In this document: positions 35,123-47,800 of the stretch, in pieces | Numbering within the stretch: the first letter of the stretch is position 1 | How the letters are laid out: each line of letters begins with the position of its first letter | Assembly: GCA_905250115.1 (NCBI GenBank) | Contig: CAJNOI010000053.1 | Span: 339,947 to 403,946 of the forward strand | Origin: Adineta steineri | Lineage: Eukaryota > Rotifera > Eurotatoria > Adinetida > Adinetidae | Reading direction: 5' to 3' | Length of the DNA: 64,000 nt | Made by a program: the position numbers and the translations under genes | Notes under the pieces: generated by a model | The model's database searches: none | What the model saw: the letters and a program-made list of their open reading frames with translations, nothing else | Told to the model about the DNA's origin: nothing

Positions 35123-38100
35123 TGAAATCAATCTTATGAATATATTCTTATATATTTATTAAATGCGAATTCCTTTAACTTTTTTAAGATCTTTTATTTT
35201 TATGTGAGTATATAAGAGAAATTATTCTTGTTTATTTATGACTATAAAATTCCTATTGATTATTATTGTTGTACGTATGATTCACAGTGAAATCAATATG
35301 TTGTCATACTCAGTTTTGTATTGTTTATTTTCGTTTATTAATGTGTAAAAATAAATCAAGTTCCAGTATTGATTAAACTATGTTATTAAATTTCTAAGTT
35401 ACAATAACACAATAATAAAAAGCATAGAATAATGATTATGTTAAATGTTAAATGTTTTATTCTAAAAAAATGTAAGTTTGTATACTTTTGAATATTATTA
35501 ATAAAAGATGCATAAGTGATAATTACTCATTTTTGAAATTTATTTCATGGAATTAAAAAACTGAAAGATAAATCGATAAGATTTTCTATCGTGAAATAGA
35601 AATTGAGATGAAAATCTGAATTGACCTTCTCTGCTATCTTCGTTTTCATAGTCATTGTAAAAATGCATAAATTCACAACATAAAATGTTTTATCGTATTT
35701 TTCAGTTTTAGTTTGAGAGGAATTGCGCTGAAAACGTTGTTTCTTAATATGTATGAATTAAACATTTACGTGACTGTATATTATTTTATTGAATTCTCAT
35801 ATAATATATTCAATATTTTGTTTAACTTTACTCAAAAACTAATTAACATGAGACTAGCAAAAGAAATGTTTTGAATGTATTTATGTAAAGGTAGATTTAA
35901 ACGATTCCATCTTATAGAATCATCTATAAATACCCCTGATAAAAATATGTGACCTATCCTCGAATTTAGATTTGCGAGAAAAAAATATAGCTTTTTTTAG
36001 TCGTGATCCTATTCCACCTGTGTCTAGATAAGAAAGTTTTTTTATTTTCTTCTTTAAAAGTTCACTGAGGTTATAATTTCATTCTTATTTATCAATAATG
36101 AACTATAATAGTATAATCAACATTTGCACTAATATTGACAGCTCGTGAAGTGATGCTGAAGTTATCTAACCAAATAGTCAATTGAAATGTTGAATTTAGT
36201 TCATAATGAAATATGAAATCATTGGAAAAACTATACACTCGTGTATCTTGTGTGGAATAATTTGATATAATTTGATCATTGAATAAACAACCATATAAAT
36301 ATTTAGTTTTTCATCTAATATACTTCTATCTAAACTTCATTGGTATGTATTTATTATTGAATTAACATTACAAAATTTCTTAGTCGTAGCTAATACTCAA
36401 TGAGATTTTTCTAGAGAAACATTAGATTATATCAGTTCTTACTGATTAACTATGATATCATATAAGTTTCATCAAAATTTAAATTTTCGAACATATTCTA
36501 AGAAAAAAATTTCTCTTGCTTACACGTATGTTTATTCTACAAAAAACAATTAAATATTCTTCATTTCCTTTGACGACACCATTTGCCTTTCATATTATTC
36601 TTCATATTCAATCATTCATGACTATTCTCTTTCTCTTTCTTTTTATAATATAACACGCTTGACATTATGCAAAACATGTGATTGCATCAATCTATCTTCG
36701 CAACTGCTATACAAATCAGGTAGAAGTTGAAAGGTGAAAATATATGGAAGGTATTTTTTTACTAACAAACAAATTATTTTTGTGATAAAATTCGTAACAT
36801 ATAATCTAATTGATATTATTCTTATAAGATTCAGAAAAATATTTGAAATTAAGTCAACAAAAATAATTCTATTAGAAAATCTATATCATCATCGATTTTC
36901 TAATTTGAAATTAACAATAAAAAATTCTTTATCAAATTTGATTGTAATAGTACATACAAATGAATATCATTCGTTTTATATAACTTAAACAAATCTATTA
37001 TTCTATAAAATATTATTATTAAATAAATCAAAGGTAGACGAATAAAAAAACATTTTATTGATTTGATTTTTCTAGATATGACATAATTCTATTACTCATT
37101 ATATTCTGAATAAAAGAATATTTAAAAATGTATTTTCTTATGTAAAAATAACACGTTGATTATTTTTTTCTTTTTTATCTGTTAGATCATGCTAGAATAC
37201 ATCCCCTACGAGAATCCTTTTTTTTTTATTATATATACAAATAATTATTTATAAAGTGAACCAATTTTAAAGAGTTTTTGGGGTCATTCAACTTATGATC
37301 CGTATCCATTGCTTAAAAAGTAACTCTGGTAGTCGATGCATTTTAACATACTCTTTCAAATAAAAGTATATAAAATCTAGAGAATGCACTATTTTACTGA
37401 GTATCTCAGGTCATTGAAGTTGTTCTAGATTATTTTTGACCTATTATATACAAGATTCGGTTAAAATATCGAAAACATTTTCTTCGTCGTGTATCTTTTT
37501 CTTTCTTTTCTTTTCGTTTTTCCTAGTGATACATTCATGTGTTTTTTTTTCATTTCTTTTTTTTTACTACGTATTTTGATATTTTATCTGAAGATATATT
37601 TTCTAATTAGTATAAAACGTTTTTTTCTTTCTTTTTCATGTGTATGAGCAGACATCTAAAACGAAGAGGTCAATTGCTACGGTCAGTAACTTCATATAAT
37701 GTGTATATACTTTTTTCTTTATAGATGATATCATACCGATGTCTACTTTGTCGTTACATTTAATATCTCTTTCTTTTTACCTCTATGGATATATCTATGT
37801 CTGCATTTTTTTTACAATGTGATGAGGAGTATATGTAGAACAGATGACCTATGACATATTTTCTAGACGATACGTTAAGATCTAGTTTAAGTTTTGTATA
37901 TGTTTTTTTGTGTAAAAAGCAATAAAATAAATACGATCAGTCGACCAATATGAAATCGAGATAGGATTAATCGGATTCCTCATGTAACTATTCTATTTAA
38001 TCTCGATCGATGAGTTTTAAAATACTTTTTCTGATAGTCTACTTCTCTTTTTATTCTTAGCAAGTATTATTCGAATATTTTTCGTTTATTTTTCAGTATA

Positions 38101-39802
38101 TCTATTTAATAGTAAATGAGAAAAAATAATATCTACTTGATAAATCATATTTTTTTTTAAAGAAACGTTTCGTTAGTTAGTTTTGATTTGTTCAGTTAAA
38201 GTTAGAATGAAAATTGTATAGATTTCGAATTAATCTCATTTCTCTGAACTCGTGTAACTTGATTTTATTAGAAAGTACTTACATTTCAATACATTATTAT
38301 TGTAACTGTTCGATCACTTTAACTAAAAAAATGAAAACCTCAAATAGAGTTCGACTTGTTAAGAGAAGAAAAAAGGAAAATAATGATTTTTATTTCTTAA
38401 TGTAATTGCGAAAATCGTAAGGATTGACATTATAGGTTAAACATGCGTAGGATAAGAAACAAAAAAAGTAGGACATAAAAATACGTTTAGTGGAGCATGA
38501 CGATTAAAAATCGGTGATTACTTTAGAAAAATAAAAATGATTGAACATTAAATCTAATCATATAGAATGTTTAATTATAGGAAGTTTAGTAATGAATAGA
38601 ATGGATCGTATTATATATTCATGAAAAAACATTTTGATTTACATATTTTTAGATCATTTTGGGAACGATAAATATTTCAGAAGTTTATAGGAAAATGAAA
38701 TGTTTTATTTTGAAATTATTATCAAAAATGATTTTCTTCGTTTGATCATTTTGTATATTCGATCAATAACAAACAGTATTGATTTGCAATTTTTTAATTA
38801 AGTTAAACATGGTATTCATATGAGGGTTATGCATCACTAATCAATAGAGAGAAAAATATAGGTAAAAACACATATTGGCTTCGTTGTGCTTGTGTTATTT
38901 ACATTTTCTTGTATTAAAAGTCGATTTATTTATCTGTTCTTTTTCATTTGTGAGTAGCTTTGAATATTATTAACGCTAAGTACTTCTTTCATTATTTTAT
39001 TTATTCTATATAATAGCTAATTAATATCTTTTCACACTGCTCCCACAAAGAAATCAAAAACCACTAGATGATATTTTAAAAGAAAAATTTATTTGTACAA
39101 AAATCGGTGTTCATCTAAATAGCAGTATAGTGATGATGATTTATAGTCTAGAATGTCCTTTGACAAATGTTTATGATATTTCATTCTTATAATAATATCT
39201 TTTAATTCAAACGTTGTTTGTAAATATTCTTGGTGATAAGGTTCTTCAGAGGTTGAAGGTTACGGACTTCATAAACAATCAAAAATCAATAAAATAAAAA
39301 TATATTTAAATAAAGTTCTTATTGTTCTATAACACGTTAGTAATAATAATGTAAAAGTATGTAAATAGAAATAAATATCTAAATAAAATGCTTGCTGTTT
39401 CATAACATATTAATACTAATAAGCTAAAAAATATTTAAAAAAATTAAACAAAATACTCTCTCTTCTAATATTATCGATTTCCCATAGATGTCGACCTTTA
39501 GTCTTGTCCTTGTACATATAACATAAATATTGTTAATACCTCCTCAACAATATTTTCGTATAACGAAGTGCGCACTCAACTGAATTCTAGAATTTTAGCA
39601 TAAATATATAGGAAATGATTTGATATTGATACTCATAATCATTAAAGTGTTAAATATAAAACTAAACATTTCTAAACAAAAACTTTTGCCTTCAATACTA
39701 ACAATCAATTACTTATCATTACACAGCATATATACAATTTGTTGACGTGAAAGAAAAACTCTAAAATTATTTTGTAATTTATTGTTTTCAGTATTCTTTC
39801 AG
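35123..39802. other. Long non-coding region, 4.7 kb
   Basis: AT-rich with pyrimidine-rich stretches (36600-36650, 37480-37640). Open frames are short and lack family features. No RNA gene was recognised. Distal regulatory DNA or missed small exons are possible. Confidence 0.4.
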
Positions 39803-40870
39803 ATGCCACGATCAGCTCTTATAACCGGCTCTACAGGCTATATTGGTATTCAAGTATTTTCTAATTTGCTACGTCAGAAGACTATTGATCGAATAATCTG
39901 TGTAAGCAGACATAACGATCAGGAAGCGTTTTGGTCATCTATTCAATCTCAAGCAAAGAAATTCCAAGTTTCTCTAAATATTTCCGAAGCTAAAGAAAAA
40001 GTTGAAGTCGTCCGTATTGATCTTGACAAGAATCACGGTCTAATATTACCGGCTCTTGAGAAATATAAACAATCGGTTAGTACAGTACATCATTTGGCAT
40101 GTGATTCAACGTACGGACATCCATTTGAACATTTTGAGCCGTGGATAAATTGTACAAAAGCATTAATACAATATTGTATGGATCCCAAGTATCCTAAGCA
40201 AATGTATGCTACTGGAAGTTATGGACATCATCTTATTGACAATCCACACGTTGATCTTAAAGAAGATTTTTATTTTATTAATGGTTATTTTCAATACAAG
40301 AGGTGGTTAAATAATTATATGCAAGAAAAAATGGATGAAGGTTTGAATGGAATACTTTTTGAACCTGCCTATATAATTGGTCCAATTGATCCAGGTCAAG
40401 ATTATATTCTCTGGCGTATCGCTCGTATGTTTGTAGCACTGGGATATGCCTTCAAGTATCCAATGGGTGTCACACCCGTTGAAATGATGATAGATAATTA
40501 TATGTTAACAGTCAACCATCCTGATACAGGTCTAAAAGTTATGTCTCCCGGTATACCGAAACCTATTTATGTACATGAAGCAATACAAAAACTAGTGCCA
40601 GATTTGAAGATAATTGATTATCAAGAATTCAGAAATATCATAAAACAAGTTATGCCCAAACGATTAAAATATTTTGGACCAAATGTTCCACTTGTTGTTG
40701 AGACAACAAAAGGAACTGCAATATTTCATCCTCTGTATGATAATACAAGATTCGAAAAAGGAGATCTAACTGATTATCTTCTTAATTGTGCAGGCTTAAA
40801 AGAAGCTGTCAAGTTGGGACTGGAGGATAGACAAAAGCTATTCAAGATGAGATCGCAAGCGGCCAATTAA
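39803..40870 (+). CDS. NAD(P)-binding extended SDR, thioester/fatty-acyl-reductase-like (355 aa)
   Basis: Intronless. The start is the ATG at 39803; the codon at 39782 is TTG. The Rossmann motif is ALITGSTGYIG (GxxGxxG), followed by RIICVSRHND and VEVVRIDLDKNHG. The catalytic Tyr and Lys occur in NGYFQYKRWL (YxxxK), with the LFEPAYIIGP block after it. This matches the extended short-chain dehydrogenase group that includes male-sterility-type fatty acyl reductases and C-terminal reductase domains of carboxylate reductases, but no adenylation, carrier or second acyl-reductase domain is attached. The likely chemistry is NAD(P)H-dependent reduction of an acyl thioester or a similar carbonyl. A TTTCAG just before the ATG may be a splice acceptor of an untranslated first exon. 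Codon use is less AT-skewed than neighbours; transfer from bacteria or fungi is possible. Confidence 0.75.
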   Translation: MPRSALITGSTGYIGIQVFSNLLRQKTIDRIICVSRHNDQEAFWSSIQSQAKKFQVSLNISEAKEKVEVVRIDLDKNHGLILPALEKYKQSVSTVHHLACDSTYGHPFEHFEPWINCTKALIQYCMDPKYPKQMYATGSYGHHLIDNPHVDLKEDFYFINGYFQYKRWLNNYMQEKMDEGLNGILFEPAYIIGPIDPGQDYILWRIARMFVALGYAFKYPMGVTPVEMMIDNYMLTVNHPDTGLKVMSPGIPKPIYVHEAIQKLVPDLKIIDYQEFRNIIKQVMPKRLKYFGPNVPLVVETTKGTAIFHPLYDNTRFEKGDLTDYLLNCAGLKEAVKLGLEDRQKLFKMRSQAAN

Positions 40871-42157
40871 AATACTTTGATCACTCTTTTAGTTTCAAGC
40901 ATCTACCAGTTTATTTAATATCTTTTTTTTTAAGTTTTAGCTTTCTGTAAACCTGTTGTATTTAGTAATAAATTCATTAATAATATCATATTAGAACAAT
41001 TTCTACTTCAGAGTCATGTCAATGCTTATTGATAATCGATTGTCTCCATAAATTTAGCCTTCTATGTCTTATTGACTATTTTATTTCTTTGCTCATTATT
41101 TTTTGTTACATTAAAAGAACAATAATCTATGTCTTAATGATCATTGGAATGAAACAAAATTTTATATTTTTGATTGATGAATTTGTTTAGATTTATAGAT
41201 AATATTTTCATGTAATTTTTCTATAAATTAACTCGCTCGGAGACATTCGTCACGTAACGAGCAAGAGAAATGATTTCGTGTAGATGTTTCCATCGAGTTG
41301 CCTACGTATTTTTTGTTGACTTGAAAGAAAGACAAACAATAAATAACTAAGATTTTTTTCCATTTCTAATCTTTACACCCATTTAGACACTTGTATTTTT
41401 TTTCTAAATTCAGTATAATCAAGATTAGTGTTATTAGTTAATGAATTATTTAAGTATCTATTTATCATCAAGTGATACTATCAGATCGCTAAATGGGGAT
41501 AATTAATGTTTGAATTGACTGATATATCAGCAAAGAAAAACCATGAAACAGATGGAGGCAGACTGAACCTATATGTTTTATAAGTCTATTTAAATCTTTA
41601 TTTTAAGTAGATGTTTTAATAACAAATATTCGTTTCAGGATTTATTTAAAGGTAATTCGAATTTTGGAAAATATTCATAATCAATATAAAGAATTTGATC
41701 TAGCCATATTTGTGTCACATGTTATGGATGCGAATATTTAGATCGGTGTTTACTCATACCGGTTTAGATAGGTATTACACAAGTTTCGCAATGAGTCATA
41801 AAATTAAAGAGACATTTCTGTAATAGAATACAATGTATTTTTATTTGTTTTTTGTTATTGAAATTTTTTGTAAAGAAAACAAAGTTGAATTAATATTTCT
41901 ACTTTTAATATAAGAATAGAAAATGTTAGAGCATAATTTCCTCTTCAATCTTATTATCATCTTGTTTCTCAATTGATTGTTTAGTCATTTTCTAGAATAA
42001 AATATAAAAAATTGATGTTAATTATAAGAGAGACAAACTTTTTTCGATGATAAACATGGAAAAATGTCGTTTGTTGATACTAATAATAATGGATCAATTA
42101 TTTTCGTATCTTTCGAATCTAAATTAAAAATAAATTTTGTTATTTTCTTATTTCAAA
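40871..42157. other. Non-coding, 1.3 kb
   Basis: Convergent region between the reductase-like gene and the SLC5 gene. A minus-strand stretch at 41932-41988 could encode MTKQSIEKQDDNKIEEEIML after a CTAG acceptor and might be an alternative last exon of the SLC5 gene, but the phase does not fit the visible donor. Confidence 0.4.
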
Positions 42158-44509
42158 TCAATAATTGTTTTTACCAAGAATAAAACTAAAGATCATTCCA
42201 AGAATAATAGTTGTCATAGTACCAATAAATATAAACCAAAGTGGTGATATCGAAAACAACGATACTAAGAAATTTGATCTAAACAAAATTTTCAATTTAT
42301 TTTTCTTAAAATATTTTTTACTTTGCATATGTTGTTATTGTTTTAGTAGTTACATTTGTTGATATTAAACATCCAGCAATAGAAATTGGTAATCGTCCAC
42401 CTTGTTTATTTGCTGGTTTTGTAGTAAATATTGAACCAAAAAGCATAAAAAGTTGAAAGATTAAACAAAGAAAAAAAGCAACAAATACACTCTAAATATA
42501 TTTAAAAAAGTTTGGCTTTGTTTTTTGAAGAATATCAATTTAATATTTACTCGACTTTTGACTCGTGATGAAAATAATCCAAGAAAATAAATACCCAAAA
42601 TAGGAGCAGCAAATACACCAAAAATTTGAATTATTAACTAAATAAATAACACAAAATTTAATCATTAATTATGCAAAATCATCCAAATACTAACAGTAAT
42701 GATATTACTTTTCATAAAAGATACAAGAAAGGACATTATTACTGATAAACAACCAATACATACCGCTAGATAATTAATAAAAAAAATAATTTGAGAAAAA
42801 AACAAAACAAATTTTACATAAAATTTTTGAAAAAGTAACTTGTTCTTCATTTGACATTGAATGTTTTTTTGTTAATGGTTTATAAATATCTTCAAGAATA
42901 ACTGTTGCCATACTATTAACTCCACTTGAAAATGTACTTAATGTTGCACTTAACATACATGCAATAAAAACACCTGTAAATCCTGGAATTCTTCCTAATG
43001 TTTCAATTACAAATAATGGATACATCTACATTAGAAATCATATTATCATTAGTTTCTTTCTCTTTCTCTTTTTCTTTTACTTGATCTGATCGAGAAATAA
43101 TTTTAGCTTGAAGAGGATCACATTGACTATATTTATTATAGAGTAAACATCCAACACATAAACATAATATATGCATAAATACTAACATAACATAATTTGT
43201 CCATGCAACTCTTTTTAAAAAATAAGAAAATTTTATTTATTTATTTATTTTAGAAATACTTCTGTGCAGATTTTGTATCTTTAACACACATATATCTTTG
43301 TGCTTGAGTTTGAATACAAGCATATTGAGCTGTACTTGAAAATATTACACCAATAAATATACTCCACATTGTATAACGAATTGATGGATCAAAATCAACA
43401 CTAAAAGAACATTTTCAAAAAATTCTTTTTTTTTTTCAATTTATTGACATACACAGAAAATTGTAATCGATTACCAGCTTTTAAACTTTCATATACTTTA
43501 AATATTCCACCTGCATCAATGACACCTTTGACAAAAATAAATTCAAATAATCTTTGTTAAAAACAATGAATATATATATACCAATTATGATTGATAAAAT
43601 CAAACCAATAAACATAATTGATGCTTGTATAACATCAGTCCAAATAACTGCTTTCATTCCTCCCTTAAATATTTTTTATAATTATTATTTCTTAATTGAA
43701 AATTGTCTTACAATACTTGTATAAATTGTACAAATTATTCCACATAATCCAACTGCAATCCAAATATTTAATCCTGTTACTTGACTTAAAGCTAAACTTG
43801 GGCCATATAAAATAACTGCCATTGAAAGAATCTTAACAAATTCAATTTATAATCAAGAATAAAAAAAGAAAGTAAATTGAATATCTACTTACAGTAACTA
43901 AAACAAAACTACATGTTACTAAAATACGAATTGTTAACGAAAAACGTTGTTCAAGATACTATATGAATCATTTAAAATAGAATATTAATAAGCAAAATAT
44001 TTTGTACATACAGCATAAATACTTGCACTACCAATATAATGATATTTTGGGATAAAAAAATTTACTGTTAAATATGTTCCAATAAACCATGGAAAGACTT
44101 TTTTTTAAATAATAAAATATTTAAATATTCTTTTCTTTTCTTTTAAATAATAATAACATACTACAGTAAATAAGCATTGTTCCATAATAATAAAATTCAA
44201 CAGGCATTCCAAGTAATGATGCAGCAGATTTTAAAGTTGCTAATAAACTCATTGCTGTTGGAATTATCTAAACAAATATATACAATTAATAAATTGACTT
44301 TTTTTTCAAATTATATTTAATAACTTTCATTCGACCATCAGCAATAAGAAATTGTTTAGATGAAATTTGTTTTGATCGACTATAACCTTGATAAATTCCA
44401 GTTCCACATGATAAAACTAATATTATTTAAATTAAATTATTTATCTTTTCAAAAGAAAATTACCCAAAAGTAAAATTAAAACAATATAATCAATTAAACC
44501 AAGATACAT
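42158..44509 (-). CDS. SLC5-family sodium/solute symporter (multi-exon, monocarboxylate/multivitamin-type)
   Basis: About a dozen short exons separated by 45-75-nt introns. The first, 44509-44464, starts MYLGLIDYIVLILLL. Later exons spell LIADGRMKIIPTAMSLLATL, MPVEFYYYGTMLIY, YLEQRFSLTIRILV, LSQVTGLNIWIAVG, GGMKAVIWTDVIQASIMFIG, TAQYACIQTQAQRYM and GVFIACMLSATLSTFSSGVN. The last, down to the TGA at 42158, reads SPLWFIFIGTMTTIILGM. These are SLC5A8/A12/A6-like blocks: an 11-13 helix sodium-coupled carrier with the SATLSTFSSGVNS segment supplying part of the sodium site. Substrates in that branch are short-chain monocarboxylates, iodide or vitamins; which applies here is unknown. I did not fix every intron boundary. 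Confidence 0.85.
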
Positions 44510-44891
44510 TTCAAACTATTATTGTCCTTCAATGTTAGAAAAGATAAGATTTATTTCTTCATATGTGGTCATATCATAAAGAAATAAAGAATGAGAAAAA
44601 ACGACAGATGAATCAAATTTTCATATCAAGATAAATATTCATTACAATTACATTTTACTTTCCAGTCAAATTAGCCACAAATACCATTTTATATATTCTT
44701 CTACATAGATTTTTTAGAATAAATTTTCGATTTTTTTTTCAAAATATTCTATACTAATTTATAGAAATTATTTTATGAAAAATATAAAATAAAAATAAAT
44801 TTATCTTGTTTTTTTTTATCCTACGACAATTAAAAGATTAACTTCACTGCAATCATATATATGTCTAGAAAAATACAATTTTATATCATTG
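44510..44891. other. Non-coding spacer
   Basis: Separates the SLC5 gene start from the 3' end of the sodium channel gene. Nothing recognisable. Confidence 0.4.
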
Positions 44892-47800
44892 TTAATCAGT
44901 TTGTGAAATTGTAGATTTTTCAAGTATTCGTTGTTGATTTCGAGATCGTTGAAGGTTAGTTCTAAAACCATTTAAACCTAATCGACTTAAATAAATTTCA
45001 CGTTGACGTTGTAATGTTGTTGTTACAGGATGATAATCTTTTGGACGATCTTTTTTTATATCAATTGGTGGCTCAGCACCTAAACTATTTTCTCCTAATA
45101 GATCAGGTTTACCAAGAAAATTCTTTGTAAGAGCATCAAGTATATCAACACAATGCATACGATCATTTTCACATATTGGTAAATTCATAACAACAAATAA
45201 TAATTTATTTGGTTTTGAAACACGTAATGGCGCTTCTAAACCATCAACAAAATCTGATAATTGATCATATCGAATAAATTGCGAACCAGATGGATCGAAA
45301 ACTTGCCATTTTTCATAATACATATCATAATCATCATCAGTTAAACCCTTTTAGTTAAAAAATAAAATATAAATTTAAAAATTCATTTATTTATTTACTT
45401 GTTCAACATCTTCTTGTGCTTGAGAAAAATTTTCTAATATAACTGCAATATACATATTGATCTAAATTAAATTCGAAAGAATTGAAAAAATAATAAAATA
45501 TCTTGTTAATTCTTACGACAACAAGAGAAGTAATTATTACAAAAGTAACAAGAAATGGTGTTGCAATAGCAAAATTACCACAATCTCCATTATTTGATGG
45601 TGATTTAATAGTTGGATCACAATCTGGTTGTTGATCATTTGTTAATGCTTGAAATACTCCAGACCAACCAGCAGTAGTACACATTTGAAAAAGTACAATC
45701 ATTGAATTAGGAAATGTTTCGAAATTAAATAAATCTGTTATACCAGCTGATTTTCTTACATAACCAAAAAATGACATTCCAAAAATTGAATAAATAAACA
45801 TTATTAGAAATAGAAGAAGACCAATATTAAATAAAGCTGGCATTGAAACTGTTAAAGAAAATAATAATGTTCGAATACCTTTTGCTCCTTTTACAAGACG
45901 TAAAATTCTTCCAACACGTGCAACACGAAAAACACGTAATAATGTTGGATTAACAACAAATTGGGTCATGATTTCTCCTAATGTTTGTTCTAAAAAATAT
46001 TTTATTATTTTTAGAAATATTTTTTGAGAAAAAAAAAGATTTACCAAGAATTGATGCAGTTACAATAATAAAATCAAATACATTCCATGGAATAGTAAAA
46101 TATTTTAAATTTAATGCTATTAATTTCATTAAACATTCAATTGTAAATCTAAATTTATATCAACATATTATTTTCATATACTAAAACTAACAAGTAATGC
46201 TCGTCCGAGGACTCGCTTAGCTCTTTCTCGTAGAAATTCATTTTCGCCACGTTTACTGGAAAAACAAATAAAAAACGTGAAAAATTTATTTTCGATGTTT
46301 TTTTGACCTGTGAACTCTTATCTTCACACGGTCACTGAAAAGTCCTCAGATTCGAATTCTCCGCCTCGAAAAACCTCTAGAAATGTCTTTTCCAGAAAAT
46401 TGATTTTCAATGTTTTTTTGACCTTCCACCCACACCCACCCGTAACCGTGGTCACCCAACAGACGTCAGATTCGAACTCCCCGCATCGAAAAATCTCTAG
46501 AAATGTCTTTTCCAGAAAATTGATTTTCAATGTTTTTTTGACCCTGCGGACACACAAGCAAACAATTTATGTCTACTGGACTCTTCTCTACGAGAAAGAG
46601 AATAAGATTAGTTAACTTACAATATAACAAAAGAATGATTAAAATATCCAAGAATGCGAGTAAAAGTTTGACTTTGATTATAATGTTCAAGACACATAGA
46701 AACCATATTAAGAAAAATACAAATCATTATAAAGATATCAAATTTTTGATTTGTTGTTACATCAAATAGAAATCGGCCAAAAGCAAACTAAAATAATATA
46801 TAAAAATCTATATTCATTTATTTAAAAGAAACATTACTCTTGGTCTTGGTAATGCTTTTGTTGGTTTTTTATTACCCAATTTTTTCATAGCATTATAATA
46901 TTTTTTTTGATCTTCTGTCATAAACATTTCAATGGCACCACCTTGTAACTAAAAAATATTTAAAAGAAGAAAATTAGATTTTATTAAATTTATAATAAAA
47001 CTTAATATTTTTTTTTGTTGATTAAAATTATCAATAACAACACCAATAAATAAATTTAGAGTAAAAAATGAACCAAATATTATAAATAAAACAAAATAAA
47101 TCAGAACATAAATATTTGTTTCATATTCAGGTTGAATATCTATCTGAAATATTCAATCAAAAAACAAATATAAATATGAAAAAAGAAAATCTTTTTTATA
47201 CTTCTTTGGCATCAGTTGCATCAGCCATTATTTCAGTCCAACCTTTGAAAGTTGCCTATTGAAATCAAATAAAATTCTGTCTGTAATTGTATTTTATCAA
47301 CTTACAACTTGAAATAAAGCTAAATAACCAATAAGAACATTATCAAAATTAATTCTTGAATTTTCCCATGTAAAATTTTTATTTAAACAATCAATTTTAT
47401 TTGTTATATTTTCCGTTAAATTAACACGTTGATGTGTATTAAAATAAACACATTTAAAAAATTTTCCACCAAATAATTGTACACCCATTATTGAAAATAT
47501 TAACCAAAATATAAGACAAACAAGTAAAACATTAAATATTGCTGGAATTGCACCAAATAATGCATCAACAACAATCTATTTTAAAGATAAATAATAACAA
47601 GGAACGCTCGTTCGAGGACTCGCTTAGCTCTTTCTCGTAGAAATCCATTTTCTTCACATTTAGTAGAAAAACAAATAAAAAACGTGAAAAATTGATTTTC
47701 AATGTTTTTTTGACCTCTCACTCACCTCATCATGGTCACCCAAAAGATCTCAGATTCGAAGTCCTCGCATTGAAACACCTCTAGAAATGTCTTTTTCGAA

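Noticed and set aside
39782..39802. Reductase start at 39782
   Set aside because: It is a TTG codon followed by possible splice acceptor sequence; ATG 39803 begins directly before the Rossmann motif.
41932..41988. Extra C-terminal exon for the SLC5 gene
   Set aside because: The peptide is plausible, but the acceptor phase does not match the available donor near 42170, and the previous exon already ends in a stop.
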